NCBI RefSeq assembly: GCF_017304615.1
Contig: NZ_JAFKLZ010000003.1
Coordinates: forward strand, 310,001-374,000
Direction: 5' to 3'
Length of the DNA: 64,000 nucleotides
Source of the DNA: Sphingomonas sp.
GTDB taxonomy: Bacteria; Pseudomonadota; Alphaproteobacteria; Sphingomonadales; Sphingomonadaceae
Below are positions 17,480 to 28,145 of this stretch, piece after piece. The notes under the pieces are model-generated. The model saw only the letters and a list, made by a program, of their open reading frames with translations. It searched no databases and had not been told where the DNA came from. The number at the start of each line of letters is the position of its first letter. Position 1 is the stretch's first letter. The position numbers and the translations under genes were made by a program.

Positions 17480-20419
17480 TTAGTTCTTCCGCGTCCGGCG
17501 GATTTCTTCGCGGACATTGTGACCGAGCGCGTCGGCGACGAGCGCGGCCTGTTCCATCTGGTGGCGCTTGGCGAGGCCGGTGGCGGGGGACGCCGCCGCG
17601 GCGCGACCGGCATAGCGCGCACGCGCGACCTTCGCCTTGGCCTGCGCCAGCGCTTCCTCGATCATCGGCTCGACGAAGAACCACGCGCCGTTATTCTTCG
17701 GTTCTTCCTGCGCCCAGACCACGTGTTCGAGGTTGGTCATCCGCGCGATGCGGGTGGCCAGCGCCTCGGTCGGGAAGGGGTAGAGTTGTTCGATGCGGAC
17801 GATCTGCGTCGTAGTGTCGCCCGCCGCGTCGCGCGCGTCGAACAGGTCGTAGGCGACCTTTCCGGTGCACAGCACCAGCCGCTTGGTCTGCTCGTCCGCC
17901 GCCGCATCGGGATCACTCAGGATCCGCATGAAATGGCTCTCGCCCAGGAAGTCCGCCGCCTTCGACACGGCGCGCTTGTGACGCAGCAGCGACTTGGGCG
18001 TGAAGATCACCAGAGGCTTGCGGAACGTGCGATGCATCTGGCGGCGCAACAGGTGGAAGATGTTGGCCGGCGTCGTGCAGTTCGCGACCTGGATATTGTC
18101 GCCCGCGCACAGTTGCAGGAAGCGTTCGGGCCGCGCCGACGAATGCTCCGGCCCCTGGCCTTCGTAGCCGTGGGGCAGCATCATCACCAGGCCGTTGGCG
18201 CGCAGCCACTTGGCCTCGCCCGCCGCGATGAACTGGTCGATCATGATCTGGGCGCCGTTGGCGAAATCGCCGAACTGCGCTTCCCAGATCACCAGCGTCT
18301 TGGGGTCGGCGAGCGCATAGCCATATTCGAAGCCGAGCACGCCATATTCGCTAAGCGGCGAGTCGAGTACCTCGAACTCGCCATGTTCGACATTCCACAG
18401 CGGCACGTATTTGTGCTCGTCATTCTGGTCGACCCAGACCGCATGACGCTGGCTGAACGTACCGCGGCCCGAATCCTGGCCGGACAGGCGCACGCCATAG
18501 CCTTCCGACAGCAGCGACCCGAAGGCCAGCGCCTCGCCGGTCGCCCAGTCGAAATTCTCGCCCGTCGCGAACATGTTGCGCTTGGCGTCGATGACGCGAG
18601 TCAGGGCCTTGTGGACGGTCAGATCGTCCGGGACCGTCGTCAGCGTGCGGCCGAGGCTGTCGAACAGCTTCTTTTCGATGCCGGTCTCGACGTTGCGGCG
18701 CGCGGTTTCGGCGTCGGCGGGGGCGTGCAGCCCCGACCAGCGGCCCGCGAACCAGTCGGCCTTGTTCGCCTTGTACGATGCGCCCGCCTCGAACTCGCCT
18801 TCGAGCAGGGTTTCGAATTCGTGCGTAGTCTTGTCGATCCACGCCTGATCGACCACGCCCTCCGCGACCAGTCGCTTGCCGTAGACTTCGCTGACGCCGG
18901 GATGGCCCTTGATCGCCTTGTACATCAGCGGCTGGGTGAAGCTCGGCTCGTCGCCTTCGTTATGGCCGAAGCGGCGATAGCACCACATGTCGATCACGAT
19001 GTCGCGATGGAAGGTCTGGCGGAATTCGATCGCCATCTTGCACGCGAAGGTCACCGCTTCGGGATCGTCGCCGTTGACGTGGAAGATCGGCGCCTGGACG
19101 CCCTTCGCCACATCGGACGGATAGGGCGACGAGCGCGCGAATTGCGGGCTGGTCGTGAAGCCGATCTGGTTGTTGATGACGAAATGGATGCAGCCGCCGG
19201 TATTGTAGCCGCGGATGCCCGAAAAGCCGAGGCACTCCCACACGATCCCCTGGCCCGCAAACGCGGCGTCGCCATGGATCAGCACGGGGAGCGAGCCGGT
19301 ATGATTCACCAAATCCTGCGCCATCGTCTGAATCGCGCGAACCTTGCCAAGCACCACCGGGTCGGCGGCTTCGAGGTGGCTGGGGTTGGCGACCAGCGAC
19401 ATGTGGACCTTGTGCCCGCCGAATTCGCGGTCGGTCGAGGTGCCGAGGTGATACTTCACGTCGCCCGATCCGCCGACATCCTCGGGGTTTGCCGATCCGC
19501 CGCCGAATTCGTGGAAGATGACGCGCAGCGGCTTCGCCATCACGTTGGCGAGCACGTTCAACCGCCCGCGATGCGCCATGCCGAACACGATCTCGTTGAC
19601 GCCCATCTGGCCGCCATATTTGATCACGCTTTCGAGCGCGGGGATCATCGCTTCGCCGCCGTCCAGGCCGAAGCGCTTGGTGCCGACATATTTCTTGCCG
19701 AGGAAGCGTTCCCACTGCTCGGCCTCGATCACCTTGTTGAGGATCGCCTTCTTGCCGTCGGGGGTGAAGGCGATCGCCTTGTCCTTGCCCTCCATGCGTT
19801 CCTGCAGGAAGCGGCGTTCCTCGACATCGGCGATGTGCATGTATTCCAGGCCGACATTGCCGCAATAATTGGCGCGCAGGGTATCGACCAGCTCGCGGAT
19901 CGTCGCCCATTGCATGCCGAGTTGCCCGCCGAGATAGACCGGGCGGTCGATGTCGGCGTCGGAAAAGCCGTGATATTCGGTGGTGAGGTCGGCCGGCAGG
20001 TCCTGGCGCGCGAGGCCGAGCGGATCGAGGTGTGCCGCCAGATGCCCGCGCACACGATAGGTGCGGATCAGCATCATCGCGCGGATCGAGTCCGCGGCGG
20101 CGGCGACGATCGCGTCCTGCGACGGCGCGGCGGCGGGCTTGGGCGCGGCAGCGGCGGGGGCGCCGCCCTTGGCGGGCCTGGGCGCCGGTTCCATCTGCGT
20201 CGGGTCGAGCGCGGCGGTCAGGTCGTCGGTCGACGACGGCGGCCAGGCGGGGTTCGCCCAGCTCGCCCCCGAAGGACCGGCCTCCAGCCCCTCGAACCAG
20301 CCGCGCCACGACGGCTCGACGCTGTCGGGCGATTCGCGGAACCGCTTGTAGAGCGTCTCGACAAACGCCGGGCTGACGCCGCCGGCGATCTCGCTGAAAT
20401 CCTGACCTTCGTAGCCCAT
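17480..20419 (-). CDS. sucA: 2-oxoglutarate dehydrogenase E1
   Basis: 979-residue thiamine diphosphate enzyme that decarboxylates 2-oxoglutarate and passes the succinyl group to the E2 lipoyl arm. N-terminal YLYxxW-like region (FVETLYKRFRESPDSVEPSW), an Ala/Pro-rich linker at about 95-120, the thiamine-binding GDAAFAGQG ... NNQIGFTT segment, and the C-terminal transketolase-like domain with FGFEYGYAL-type sequence (GVLGFEYGYA). Normal length for the family. Sits between sucD and odhB in one leftward cluster. Confidence 0.95.
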   Translation of the reverse strand: MGYEGQDFSEIAGGVSPAFVETLYKRFRESPDSVEPSWRGWFEGLEAGPSGASWANPAWPPSSTDDLTAALDPTQMEPAPRPAKGGAPAAAAPKPAAAPSQDAIVAAAADSIRAMMLIRTYRVRGHLAAHLDPLGLARQDLPADLTTEYHGFSDADIDRPVYLGGQLGMQWATIRELVDTLRANYCGNVGLEYMHIADVEERRFLQERMEGKDKAIAFTPDGKKAILNKVIEAEQWERFLGKKYVGTKRFGLDGGEAMIPALESVIKYGGQMGVNEIVFGMAHRGRLNVLANVMAKPLRVIFHEFGGGSANPEDVGGSGDVKYHLGTSTDREFGGHKVHMSLVANPSHLEAADPVVLGKVRAIQTMAQDLVNHTGSLPVLIHGDAAFAGQGIVWECLGFSGIRGYNTGGCIHFVINNQIGFTTSPQFARSSPYPSDVAKGVQAPIFHVNGDDPEAVTFACKMAIEFRQTFHRDIVIDMWCYRRFGHNEGDEPSFTQPLMYKAIKGHPGVSEVYGKRLVAEGVVDQAWIDKTTHEFETLLEGEFEAGASYKANKADWFAGRWSGLHAPADAETARRNVETGIEKKLFDSLGRTLTTVPDDLTVHKALTRVIDAKRNMFATGENFDWATGEALAFGSLLSEGYGVRLSGQDSGRGTFSQRHAVWVDQNDEHKYVPLWNVEHGEFEVLDSPLSEYGVLGFEYGYALADPKTLVIWEAQFGDFANGAQIMIDQFIAAGEAKWLRANGLVMMLPHGYEGQGPEHSSARPERFLQLCAGDNIQVANCTTPANIFHLLRRQMHRTFRKPLVIFTPKSLLRHKRAVSKAADFLGESHFMRILSDPDAAADEQTKRLVLCTGKVAYDLFDARDAAGDTTTQIVRIEQLYPFPTEALATRIARMTNLEHVVWAQEEPKNNGAWFFVEPMIEEALAQAKAKVARARYAGRAAAASPATGLAKRHQMEQAALVADALGHNVREEIRRTRKN

Positions 20420-20487
20420 CGGCTTTTTCCTCGGGCATCCCTGGGGAGAAGAGATGCGTTGTCCCGCCCCGGCTGGGCGGGCGCGTG

Positions 20488-21372
20488 TTACCCCTTGAGA
20501 ACTTCGACCAGCGTTTCGCCGAGCAGCGACGGGCTCGACGACACCTTGATCCCGGCGCTTTCCATCGCCGCGATCTTGTCCTCGGCGCCGCCCTGGCCGC
20601 CCGACACGATCGCGCCGGCATGGCCCATGCGGCGGCCCGGCGGTGCGGTGCGGCCGGCGATGAAGCCTGCCATCGGCTTCTTGCGGCCGCGCTTCGCCTC
20701 GTCCTTCAGGAACTGCGCGGCCTCTTCCTCGGCGCTGCCGCCGATTTCGCCGATCATGATGATCGACTTGGTCGCGTCGTCCGCCAGGAACAGTTCGAGC
20801 ACGTCGATGAAGTTGGTGCCGTTGACCGGATCGCCGCCGATCCCGACCGCGGTGGTCTGGCCGAGCCCGGCGTTGGTGGTCTGGAACACCGCTTCATAGG
20901 TCAGCGTGCCGGAGCGCGAAACAACGCCGACCGACCCCTTGGAAAAGATGCTGCCCGGCATGATGCCGATCTTGCACTCGCCAGGGGTCAGCACGCCGGG
21001 GCAGTTCGGGCCGATGAGGCGCGATTTCGAGCCCGACAGTGCGCGCTTGACCTTGACCATGTCGAGCACCGGAATGCCCTCGGTGATCGCGACGATCAGC
21101 GGCACTTCGGCGTCGATCGCCTCCAGGATCGAATCCGCCGCGAAGGGGGGCGGGACGTAGATCACGCTGGCGGTCGCGCCGGTCGCGGCGACGGCTTCGG
21201 CGACGGTGTCGTAGTTCGGCAGGCCGAGATGCGTCGTGCCGCCTTTCCCCGGGGTCACGCCCGCGACCATCTGCGTCCCGTAATCGAGCGCCGCCTGAGT
21301 GTGGAAGCTGCCGGTATTGCCGGTCATCCCTTGCGTGATGACCTTGGTGTTCTTGTCGACGAGGATGCTCAT
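20488..21372 (-). CDS. sucD: Succinyl-CoA ligase, alpha subunit
   Basis: 294 residues. N-terminal CoA-binding Rossmann domain with [12 protein letters not shown]-like start ([16 protein letters not shown]), and the C-terminal ligase domain with the phosphorylated histidine in [11 protein letters not shown] (His251). Forms succinate and a nucleoside triphosphate from succinyl-CoA together with the beta subunit SucC. The usual neighbour sucC is absent; a 176-residue orphan gene occupies the space towards mdh. Confidence 0.95.
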   Translation of the reverse strand: MSILVDKNTKVITQGMTGNTGSFHTQAALDYGTQMVAGVTPGKGGTTHLGLPNYDTVAEAVAATGATASVIYVPPPFAADSILEAIDAEVPLIVAITEGIPVLDMVKVKRALSGSKSRLIGPNCPGVLTPGECKIGIMPGSIFSKGSVGVVSRSGTLTYEAVFQTTNAGLGQTTAVGIGGDPVNGTNFIDVLELFLADDATKSIIMIGEIGGSAEEEAAQFLKDEAKRGRKKPMAGFIAGRTAPPGRRMGHAGAIVSGGQGGAEDKIAAMESAGIKVSSSPSLLGETLVEVLKG

Positions 21373-21390
21373 TTCGATCCCTTGTGCGAG

Positions 21391-21920
21391 TTAAGGCAGG
21401 AATTTTACGGTGCTGATCGACAATCCAACCCCGGGAAATTGGGGCCGAGAGGTGACCGGTGTGTAGGTGATAGCGACAAATCGCTGGTCTGCGCTTTGGC
21501 CGGGCTGAAACGCCCAGAGCATGACCCCGTCTTTTTGAACAAACTTCTTGGCGGGTGAGCGACTAGCCCACGCAACTAGCTCATCGAGACTGGGTTGTGG
21601 CGCCTTCTCATCCAACACTTTGCATTCAATCGATCCAGTCCCATCCGGCGCCTTCATTTGAGCGATCAGCACAACGGTATCCGGAGCGGCTTCACCGCGA
21701 AATGTGCGGACATCGACATTGAATTTCGGATCAGGCCCAACGACAGCCGTAACGAGACGTGACAACTCAGTTTCTCGCTCTGGTGCGAAACTCGTCAGAC
21801 CCGCGTCCTTCAGCCGACCTGCCATTAGATCGATGCCGTCAAGCTTTGCGCAATAGCTATCGAACGCTGCGAGGTTCCCCCCGACAGCCTGGGAAGCAAG
21901 CAAGGCGGCGGCGAGCAGCA

Positions 21921-21921
<1 letters not shown>
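21391..21921 (-). CDS. Orphan exported protein between mdh and sucD (176 aa)
   Basis: N-terminal signal peptide (MLLAAALLASQAVGG) followed by a mature domain with two cysteines (Cys24, Cys100) that could form a disulfide. No family recognised. Its ATG overlaps the mdh stop as TAATG, so it is translationally coupled to mdh. It lies where sucC stands in the common alphaproteobacterial order mdh-sucC-sucD. Base composition is visibly less GC-rich than mdh or sucD. Confidence 0.6.
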
Positions 21922-23003
<1,082 letters not shown>

Positions 23004-23044
23004 TTAACATCTCGTAACGCGACTAATTCGCAAAAGCAATAATG

Positions 23045-23851
23045 TCATGACCCGGTCTTTTTCGGATGCCCGCCGGCGCGTTGCGGCACGACCAGAATGA
23101 GGATCAGGATCGCCGCGACCAGTGCCGCCGAGGCGATCGGGCGGCTGAGATCGAGGCCGCCTTTCGCAAGCGGCTTGTCGAGAAAATCGCCGACCGTCGC
23201 GCCCAGCGGGCGTGTCAGGATGAAGGCCGCCCAGAACAGCACCACCCGGCTGGCGCGGGTCGTGAAATAAAGGAGCGCGAGCACCGCCAGCGCGATCGCG
23301 AACATCGTCGCGCCCCCCAGATAACCGAGCCCGCCGGTGTCCGCCGCCCAGTCGCCGAGCGCGGTGCCGAGCGTCTGCGAGAAAGTGATGGTCAGCCAGT
23401 AGAAGGCCTCGGCGCGCGGTGTCGTCACGTCGTTGACGTCGACGCTGCCGAGCGCCGCCTTCCAGGCCCCGAGACTCGCCAGCACGAGACCGAGCAGCAG
23501 CGCCGACCCGCCGGTGTAACCGATGCCGAGCGAGCGCGTCGCGAAGTCGGCCAGCGTCGTGCCCGCGGTGGTCGAAGCGATGATCGTGGCCCAATAGAGC
23601 CAGGGGTTGAAGCGCTTCGCGGCGATCTGGGCCCAGACCAGCCCGACCAACAGCACGCCGAAGATCGCGGTGCCGACCAGATAACCGTTGATTCCGCTCG
23701 CGCCCGCTTCCGGCGTCGTCTCGCCCAGCCACGACATGCTCACGGCGTCGCCGCCGGTCTCGCCGAGCGTGGTGGCCAGTATCTTGACGATCCAGAAGCC
23801 GAGCGCGACCGCCGGGACCTTGCTCAGCACGGCGCGCGTTTCGTCGGTCAT
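23045..23851 (-). CDS. COG4705-type membrane protein with four internal repeats
   Basis: 268 residues with about eight transmembrane segments. Four similar motifs recur: KILATTLGETGGD, TTAGTTLADF, SQTLGTALGDW and TRPLGATVGDF, each a membrane segment with a Thr/Gly-rich turn ending in an acidic residue, followed by GIGYTGG/GLGYLGG-like sequence. This agrees with the COG4705 uncharacterised membrane-anchored family. The repeated acidic/Thr motifs suggest a pseudo-symmetric transporter or channel, but no substrate is known to me. Confidence 0.7.
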   Translation of the reverse strand: MTDETRAVLSKVPAVALGFWIVKILATTLGETGGDAVSMSWLGETTPEAGASGINGYLVGTAIFGVLLVGLVWAQIAAKRFNPWLYWATIIASTTAGTTLADFATRSLGIGYTGGSALLLGLVLASLGAWKAALGSVDVNDVTTPRAEAFYWLTITFSQTLGTALGDWAADTGGLGYLGGATMFAIALAVLALLYFTTRASRVVLFWAAFILTRPLGATVGDFLDKPLAKGGLDLSRPIASAALVAAILILILVVPQRAGGHPKKTGS

Positions 23852-23860
23852 CCTTCGACT

Positions 23861-24973
23861 TTAGGCCTGGCCGTGTCCTTGTGCCAGATATTCGTCGGAT
23901 CGCATCTCTTCCAGGCGGCTGACGGTGCGTTCGAATTCGAAGCGGCCGTCGCCCTTTTCGTAGAGGTGTGAAGGCTCCGCGTCGGCCGCGGCAAGCAGCT
24001 TGACCTTGTGTTCGTAGAGCGCGTCGATCAGCGCGACGAAGCGCGCGGCCTCGTTGCGATTTTCAGGGCCGAGCCTGGGGATGCCGACAATGATGACGGT
24101 GTGATAGCGCCGCGCGACCGCGAGATAGTCGGCGCTCCCGCGCGCTTCGCCGCACAGTTTCCTGAAGCTGAACACCGCGACGCCCTTGAGAGATTTGGGG
24201 ACGTGGAGCGTGCGGCCGCCCTGCACCGGAATATCCTCGGCCGGAACGTGCGCGGCGTCCTCCGGCGGATAGTCGGTCAGGCGAAAGAAGGCGGCGGAAA
24301 GCTGCGCGGTCGCTTCCGGGCCGTTGGGGACCAGCCACGTCTCCTGCTGGCCGAGCCGGTCGCGGCGGTAATCGACCGGGCCGTTGAGCGGCAGCACGTC
24401 GAGCCGGCTTTCGATCAAGTCGATGAACGGCAGGAAATGCTCGCGGTTGAGGCCGTTCTTGTAGAGGTCCTGCGGGGGACGGTTGCTCGTCGTCACCACC
24501 GTCACGCCCGCCTCGATTAGCGCAGTGAACAGCCGTGAGAGGATCATCGCGTCGGGCGAGTTGGTCACCATCATCTCGTCGAACGCCAGGCAGCGCGCTT
24601 CGTCGGCGATTGCGGCGGCGATCGGCGCGATCGGGTCGCCGGCTTCCCTCTTGCGTTCCTCCGCGATGCGCTGATGCACTTCGAGCATGAACTCGCTGAA
24701 GTGGACGCGGCGCTTCCGGCCGATGTTCAGGCACCCGAAGAACAGGTCCATCAGCATCGACTTGCCGCGCCCGACATCGCCCCAAAGATAGACGCCGCGC
24801 GGACTGTCGGGCCGCTTGCCGAGCGCGCGCCACAGGATCGAGCCACGCTTCGGGACGGCTTCGAGTTCGTGCTGAAGCCGGTCGAGGCGTCTGGCGGCGG
24901 CCTCCTGATCGGGGTCGGCGCGGAGCTCGCCCGCCGCGACGAGGGCGTGATAGCGGGGAAGGACGCTCGTCAC
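23861..24973 (-). CDS. zapE: Cell division protein ZapE (AFG1-like ATPase)
   Basis: 370-residue P-loop ATPase. Walker A GDVGRGKS (65-72), HFSEFMLEVHQRI, Walker B region CLAFDEMMVTN, sensor TTSNRPPQDLYKNGLNREHFLPFI, and PLNGPVDYRRDRL. In E. coli ZapE affects the division Z-ring; mitochondrial AFG1/LACE1 is a relative. The start is a GTG (24973) overlapping the thioesterase stop as GTGA. Last gene of the sdhB-thioesterase-zapE unit. Confidence 0.9.
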   Translation of the reverse strand: MTSVLPRYHALVAAGELRADPDQEAAARRLDRLQHELEAVPKRGSILWRALGKRPDSPRGVYLWGDVGRGKSMLMDLFFGCLNIGRKRRVHFSEFMLEVHQRIAEERKREAGDPIAPIAAAIADEARCLAFDEMMVTNSPDAMILSRLFTALIEAGVTVVTTSNRPPQDLYKNGLNREHFLPFIDLIESRLDVLPLNGPVDYRRDRLGQQETWLVPNGPEATAQLSAAFFRLTDYPPEDAAHVPAEDIPVQGGRTLHVPKSLKGVAVFSFRKLCGEARGSADYLAVARRYHTVIIVGIPRLGPENRNEAARFVALIDALYEHKVKLLAAADAEPSHLYEKGDGRFEFERTVSRLEEMRSDEYLAQGHGQA

Positions 24974-25446
24974 GCGAGGCCGGGCGGCGGGCTCGATTTG
25001 CGCAGCGTGCCGGTGAAGCTGGCGATGGTCGGGGTGTTTTCCTGAACGATCAGCCCGCGCAGGAAGATCATCCGGCTGGTCTCGCGCAGCAATTCGATCC
25101 GCGCCTCCAGCGGCTCGCCGATGATCCCGCCGCCGATAAACTGCGCCGACAAATCGAGCGTCACTGCGCCGCCCGCCGACAATACGCCGAACGCACGGCT
25201 CGCGGCGAACAGGGCGACGTCCATGAAGCCAAGCAGGGCGCCGCCATGGACATTGTCGCGCATGTTCGAATGCTCGTGCCGCGGCATCATCCGCACGCGG
25301 GCGATGTCGCCTTCGAGCCGGACCTGGAGCGGCTCGAGGAACGCGTTGAACCGCGTGTTGTCGCGGAACGCCCATGTCTTCCACCCCGGTGCATCGGGGT
25401 CGTCGTCATAGCTGAAAAACGGCGATACTGGCGGCGTCTCAGACAA
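24970..25446 (-). CDS. PaaI-type hotdog thioesterase
   Basis: 158 residues with a single hotdog domain: [15 protein letters not shown] (65-79) is the central helix with the active-site region of acyl-CoA thioesterases, followed by [20 protein letters not shown] strands. It starts at a TTG (25446) overlapping the sdhB stop by 8 bp; no ATG is available before the catalytic region. Substrate unknown. Confidence 0.75.
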   Translation of the reverse strand: MSETPPVSPFFSYDDDPDAPGWKTWAFRDNTRFNAFLEPLQVRLEGDIARVRMMPRHEHSNMRDNVHGGALLGFMDVALFAASRAFGVLSAGGAVTLDLSAQFIGGGIIGEPLEARIELLRETSRMIFLRGLIVQENTPTIASFTGTLRKSSPPPGLA

Positions 25447-26224
25447 CCCGCTCGGCTTCCATCTTCTTGATCTCGGCGATCGCCCGCGCCGGGTTGAGGC
25501 CCTTGGGGCAGGCGTTGGCGCAGTTCATGATGGTGTGGCAGCGATAGAGGCGGAACGGATCTTCGAGCTGGTCGAGCCGCTCGCCGGTCATCTCGTCGCG
25601 GCTGTCGGCGAGCCAGCGATATGCCTGGAGCAGGATCGCCGGCCCCAGGAACTTGTCGCTGTTCCACCAATAGCTCGGGCACGAGGTCGAGCAGCAGGCG
25701 CACAGGATGCATTCGTAAAGGCCGTCGAGCTTCTCGCGGTCGGCTGGCGATTGCAGCCGCTCCTTGCCCGCAGGCGCCGGGGTGACGGTCTGCAGCCACG
25801 GCTTGATCGACGAATATTGCGCGTAGAAATGCGTGAAATCGGGGACCAGGTCCTTGATCACTTCCATGTGCGGCAACGGGGTGATCGTCACCTCCGACTT
25901 GCAATCCTCAATCGCTGTCGTGCAGGCGAGGCCGTTCTTGCCGTCCATGTTCATCGAGCACGACCCGCAAATCCCCTCACGGCACGAACGGCGGAAGGTG
26001 AGCGACGAATCCTGCTCCGACTTCATCTTGATGAGCGCGTCGAGCACCATCGGGCCGCACGTGTCGAGGTCGATCTCGAAAATGTCGTAATGCGGGTTTT
26101 CGCCCGCGTCGGGATCGTAGCGATAGACCTTGAACTTGCGGATGTTGGTCGCGCCCGGCGCTGCCTTGTGGACCTTGCCCTTGTTCTGAATGCGGCTGTT
26201 CTTGGGCAGGCGGAACTCGGCCAT
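25439..26224 (-). CDS. sdhB: Succinate dehydrogenase iron-sulfur subunit
   Basis: 261 residues. Ligands for three clusters are visible: Cys81, 86, 89 and 101 for the 2Fe-2S cluster (CREGICGSC ... C), Cys171, 174, 177 for the 4Fe-4S cluster (CILCACC), and Cys181, 228, 234, with 238 also present, for the remaining clusters. It carries electrons from the flavin subunit SdhA to ubiquinone. SdhA and the membrane subunits are not beside it: the upstream neighbour is an ArsR regulator gene. Confidence 0.95.
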   Translation of the reverse strand: MAEFRLPKNSRIQNKGKVHKAAPGATNIRKFKVYRYDPDAGENPHYDIFEIDLDTCGPMVLDALIKMKSEQDSSLTFRRSCREGICGSCSMNMDGKNGLACTTAIEDCKSEVTITPLPHMEVIKDLVPDFTHFYAQYSSIKPWLQTVTPAPAGKERLQSPADREKLDGLYECILCACCSTSCPSYWWNSDKFLGPAILLQAYRWLADSRDEMTGERLDQLEDPFRLYRCHTIMNCANACPKGLNPARAIAEIKKMEAERVV

Positions 26225-26289
26225 CGACTATCGTCCCCGTTGGAATGCTGCGGTGCGGCTATGCCTTTCGCGAGCCGAGCGCAACCCCG

Positions 26290-26601
26290 TCACACTTGGT
26301 TATTGGCAAGGACGGCGTCGAGCAGCCCCGGAAAACGCTTGTCGAACTCGGCGCGGCGCAGCGTGCTGATCATTTCGCGGCCCGCCTGCGTCGTCTCGAT
26401 CAGCCCGGCGGCGCGCAGCAGCTTGAGGTGGTTGGACAGCGTGCTCTTGGGAATGGCGTCGCACGGCGCCGCGTTGGTGCAGCTCAATCCCTCCGCCTCG
26501 GCGAGCCGCGCGACCATCCCCAACCGGTTCGGATCGGCCAGCGCGTGAAGCGCGAGGTCGAGCGGAACGTCTTCCAGCCGGGGGTGGGTAAAACGGGGCA
26601 T
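26290..26601 (-). CDS. ArsR-family winged-helix regulator
   Basis: 103 residues. Winged helix with recognition helix in KSTLSNHLKLLRAAGLIETTQAGREMI (about 52-78). One Cys pair (SCTNAAPC, about 40-47) lies before it and could sense thiol-reactive or metal compounds. Divergent from an SDR gene across a 12-bp perfect palindrome, its probable operator. Confidence 0.85.
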   Translation of the reverse strand: MPRFTHPRLEDVPLDLALHALADPNRLGMVARLAEAEGLSCTNAAPCDAIPKSTLSNHLKLLRAAGLIETTQAGREMISTLRRAEFDKRFPGLLDAVLANNQV

Positions 26602-26627
26602 GGGTCAGATATAGGAATGGTTCTTCA

Positions 26628-26660
26628 ATTTAATAGTTCGGGAATATTGAACTATTAAAT
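26628..26660. promoter_or_regulatory. Probable ArsR operator palindrome
   Basis: Perfect 12-bp inverted repeat, ATTTAATAGTTC (26628-26639) and GAACTATTAAAT (26649-26660), 9-bp spacer. It is AT-rich in a GC-rich background and lies in the 134-bp gap between the divergent regulator and SDR genes, the expected place for an operator that controls both. Confidence 0.7.
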
Positions 26661-26735
26661 CGGCATCCCAGATGGCGTCCGGCTGGCAGCGCACGATGGC
26701 GTGATCGCGGGCGGAATATTTTTCGGAGAATTCAC

Positions 26736-27470
26736 ATGTCACTTCAGGGCAAGAAGGCCATCGTTACCGGCGGATCGCGCGGGATCGGTTCCGCCATCGC
26801 CAAGCGGCTCGCCGCGGACGGCGCGACCGTCGCGATCACCTATGCCGGCAACAAGGCGGCGGCCGACGCCGCCGTCGCCGCGATCGAGGGTGCGGGTGGC
26901 AAGGCCTTCGCATTCCAGGCGGATGCCGCCGACGCGGCGTCGCAGCGCGCCGGGATCGAACAGGCGGCCGCGGCGCTGGGCGGCATCGACATCCTGGTCC
27001 ACAATGCCGGGATCGCGGAATTTTCGCCGATCGATCAGGATACCGACGAGACGTACGACCGCCAGTTCGCGGTCAACGTGAAGGGTCTGCATGTCGGTAC
27101 ACGCGCCGCTTTGCCGCACCTCGCCGATGGCGGGCGGATCATCCTGATCGGCAGCGTGTCCGGCGAGATCTCGTTCCCGGCGACCTCGGTCTATAGCGCG
27201 ACAAAGGCGGCGGTGGCGTCGCTGGCGCGCGGCTGGGCAAAGGACCTCGCCGCCCGCAACATCCTGGTCAACACCGTCCAGCCCGGCCCGATCGACACCG
27301 ACATGAACCCAGCCGACGGCGAATTCGCCAAGCAGATGACCGCGTTCGTGCCGCTGGGGCGCTATGGCACGGTCGAGGAGATTGCCGGCGCGGTCGCGTT
27401 CCTGGCGGGACCCGATGCGAGCTACATCACCGGCACGACGCTGACCATCGACGGCGGCATCGCGGCCTGA
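26736..27470 (+). CDS. SDR-family oxidoreductase
   Basis: 244 residues of the classical short-chain dehydrogenase type: TGGSRGIGS cofactor loop (11-19), NAG (90-92), catalytic Ser140, Tyr153 and Lys157 (YSATK), and a typical C-terminus GPDASYITGTTLTIDGG. NADP is likely from the Ser-Arg pair in the loop. Family members reduce ketones or oxidise alcohols; substrate unknown. Probably controlled by the divergent ArsR regulator. Its stop touches the converging ClpP-like gene. Confidence 0.9.
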   Translation: MSLQGKKAIVTGGSRGIGSAIAKRLAADGATVAITYAGNKAAADAAVAAIEGAGGKAFAFQADAADAASQRAGIEQAAAALGGIDILVHNAGIAEFSPIDQDTDETYDRQFAVNVKGLHVGTRAALPHLADGGRIILIGSVSGEISFPATSVYSATKAAVASLARGWAKDLAARNILVNTVQPGPIDTDMNPADGEFAKQMTAFVPLGRYGTVEEIAGAVAFLAGPDASYITGTTLTIDGGIAA

Positions 27471-28040
27471 TCAGATAATGTCGAGCACGAGGCCGAGGGA
27501 GCGCGCTTCCTCGGCCTCGATATACCAATTGCTCGGCGCCTTTTCGTGCAGCTCGTCGAACGGCACCTTGCTGCCCTTGATCAGGTCGCGAAAGCCCTCT
27601 TCCTCGATCGCCACCGACGTTTCAACTTCGTTGAGCGCCGCCTGCAACGAGGCGACGACCATCCTGAGCGGGCCGTTGAGGTTGATCGTCTTGGTGATCT
27701 GGCGCTCGTGGAGCAGCAGGCGCGTACCGTGGGTTAGGAATCGGTGCTCGACGGGAAACGCCGACATGAACGTCGCGCCTGCCGAATAGACCGCGACCTT
27801 GCCGAGAAACAGGATGTCGCGCCCCTGGAACTCGCGGATCAGCCGGATGTCGTCGCCCATCGCACGGGCGACCTCCGGGTCGCCGCCCAGCGTGGTGATC
27901 GTTACCACCAGCATCCCGTCCTTCGGGCACGCCGCTAGCTGATTGCAGAAGCTGTCGTACATCGCATCGTCGACCGTGCCGTGGAGGCGAACGTGCGGGG
28001 TGGCGAGCAGGGGGTATTTGTGTGCTGTTGTGTCGGTCAT
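27471..28040 (-). CDS. ClpP-like serine protease family protein
   Basis: 189 residues with the ClpP/crotonase fold. Ser86 in VYSAGATFMSA and His111 in LLLHERQ are 25 residues apart, the same spacing as the Ser and His of E. coli ClpP, and the C-terminus EAEEARSLGLVLDI resembles ClpP's end. The third residue of the triad is not clear. It is not the housekeeping clpP (no clpX beside it, divergent sequence). Start chosen at the ATG 28040. Confidence 0.7.
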   Translation of the reverse strand: MTDTTAHKYPLLATPHVRLHGTVDDAMYDSFCNQLAACPKDGMLVVTITTLGGDPEVARAMGDDIRLIREFQGRDILFLGKVAVYSAGATFMSAFPVEHRFLTHGTRLLLHERQITKTINLNGPLRMVVASLQAALNEVETSVAIEEEGFRDLIKGSKVPFDELHEKAPSNWYIEAEEARSLGLVLDII

Positions 28041-28145
28041 GGCGCGGCGAACCGACAGGATGCCGGTAAGTTCCGTCCGAAAGGCTGTGGCGGTCAGAGA
28101 TGATTTCTTGCTATCGACGGCGGGTCGCGATTCACGGGGTGTTGT

